A program made the translations under genes and the position numbers. This document shows, piece after piece, positions 63,785 through 64,000 of a stretch of DNA of 64,000 nucleotides. The notes under the pieces are model-generated. The model did no database searches. It had not been told where the DNA came from and saw only the letters and a list, made by a program, of their open reading frames with translations. Within the stretch, counting starts at the first letter, position 1, and every line of letters begins with the position of its first letter. This DNA comes from Drosophila pseudoobscura (Eukaryota; Arthropoda; Insecta; Diptera; Drosophilidae): the NCBI RefSeq assembly GCF_009870125.1, contig NC_046683.1, positions 434,001-498,000 on the forward strand, written 5' to 3'.

Positions 63785-63827
63785 ATGTACATACATACAT
63801 ATGTATGTACATATGTATGTATGTACC
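63785..63827. repeat. Palindromic ACATATGT/ATGTATGT cluster
   Basis: Self-complementary array of CATA and TGTA units around ACATATGT. The same style occurs at about 19302-19365 and 20430-20460. Confidence 0.7.
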
Positions 63828-63919
63828 ATATTCGTTGGATGGCACTGGCGCAAACTCATTTCCCAACCGTCGTTAATGGGTTAATCTAAATGTGTAATTT
63901 ATTTTATTTTCTCTTATTT

Positions 63920-63942
63920 CCCCCCCCCCCCCCCCCCCCCCC
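63920..63942. repeat. Poly-C tract, 23 bases
   Basis: Uninterrupted run of 23 C. Tracts like this are unstable and error-prone in sequencing, so the true length is uncertain. Confidence 0.9.
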
Positions 63943-64000
63943 ATTCCAAGCACCTCTTTGTTGCAATCTTCATCATGTTGTCCCTTGTCGACGTCGTATC

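Larger units (their letters stand above)
60213..64000. other. Intron/intergenic tail of the window
   Basis: Probably the first intron of the gene starting at 60003. Contains a frameshifted minus-strand ORF, a 341-bp inverted-end element, a (GT)22 tract, a TTTGGG run at about 61841-61866, GAGA-rich patches near 63010-63045, a palindromic ACATATGT cluster at 63785-63827, and a 23-base poly-C. No gene that I can support. Confidence 0.55.

Overview
The window reads as nuclear DNA of a Drosophila fly. The genes are split by short GT-AG introns, and intergenic DNA is rich in (CA)n, (GA)n and ACATAT-type microsatellites and in short dispersed elements. The gene order (orphan GPCR, Hayan/psh-type clip proteases, MBF2-family secreted genes, Pgant7, gamma-glutamyltransferase, HisRS) matches, from memory, a block of the D. 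melanogaster X chromosome (Muller element A, about 16F-17A). Proteins differ from the melanogaster versions at scattered positions and only one catalytic Hayan/psh-type gene is present, so a Sophophora species outside the melanogaster subgroup (for example the obscura group) is likely. The species itself is inference.

Layout. At 1-15.3 kb (minus) lies an orphan class A GPCR with an 11 kb intron and a long charged tail that runs off the left edge. From 15.3 to 30.5 kb I can support no gene; there are microsatellites and short transposon relics. From 30.5 to 38.6 kb (minus) there is a tandem cluster: an active clip-domain serine protease (Hayan-like) and two clip-domain protease homologues that have lost catalytic His and Ser. 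From 39.8 to 42.3 kb (minus) are two small secreted MBF2-family genes with TATA boxes. Pgant7 is at 45.0-46.9 kb (minus), Ggt-1 at 49.2-53.8 kb (minus, with a five-base first coding segment far upstream) and HisRS at 56.0-59.6 kb (plus, with alternative cytosolic and mitochondrial first exons). At 60.0 kb the first coding exon of an unidentified plus-strand gene begins; its remainder lies beyond the right edge.

How they work together. The centre of the window looks like an immune-secretory block: extracellular proteolytic signalling (Hayan-type protease plus pseudo-proteases, the Toll/melanization arm) next to small secreted MBF2 proteins. The flanks are housekeeping or general genes: Golgi O-glycosylation, glutathione metabolism and tRNA charging. 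The exon models below were built by eye from splice sites and reading-frame continuity; in every completed model the phases close.
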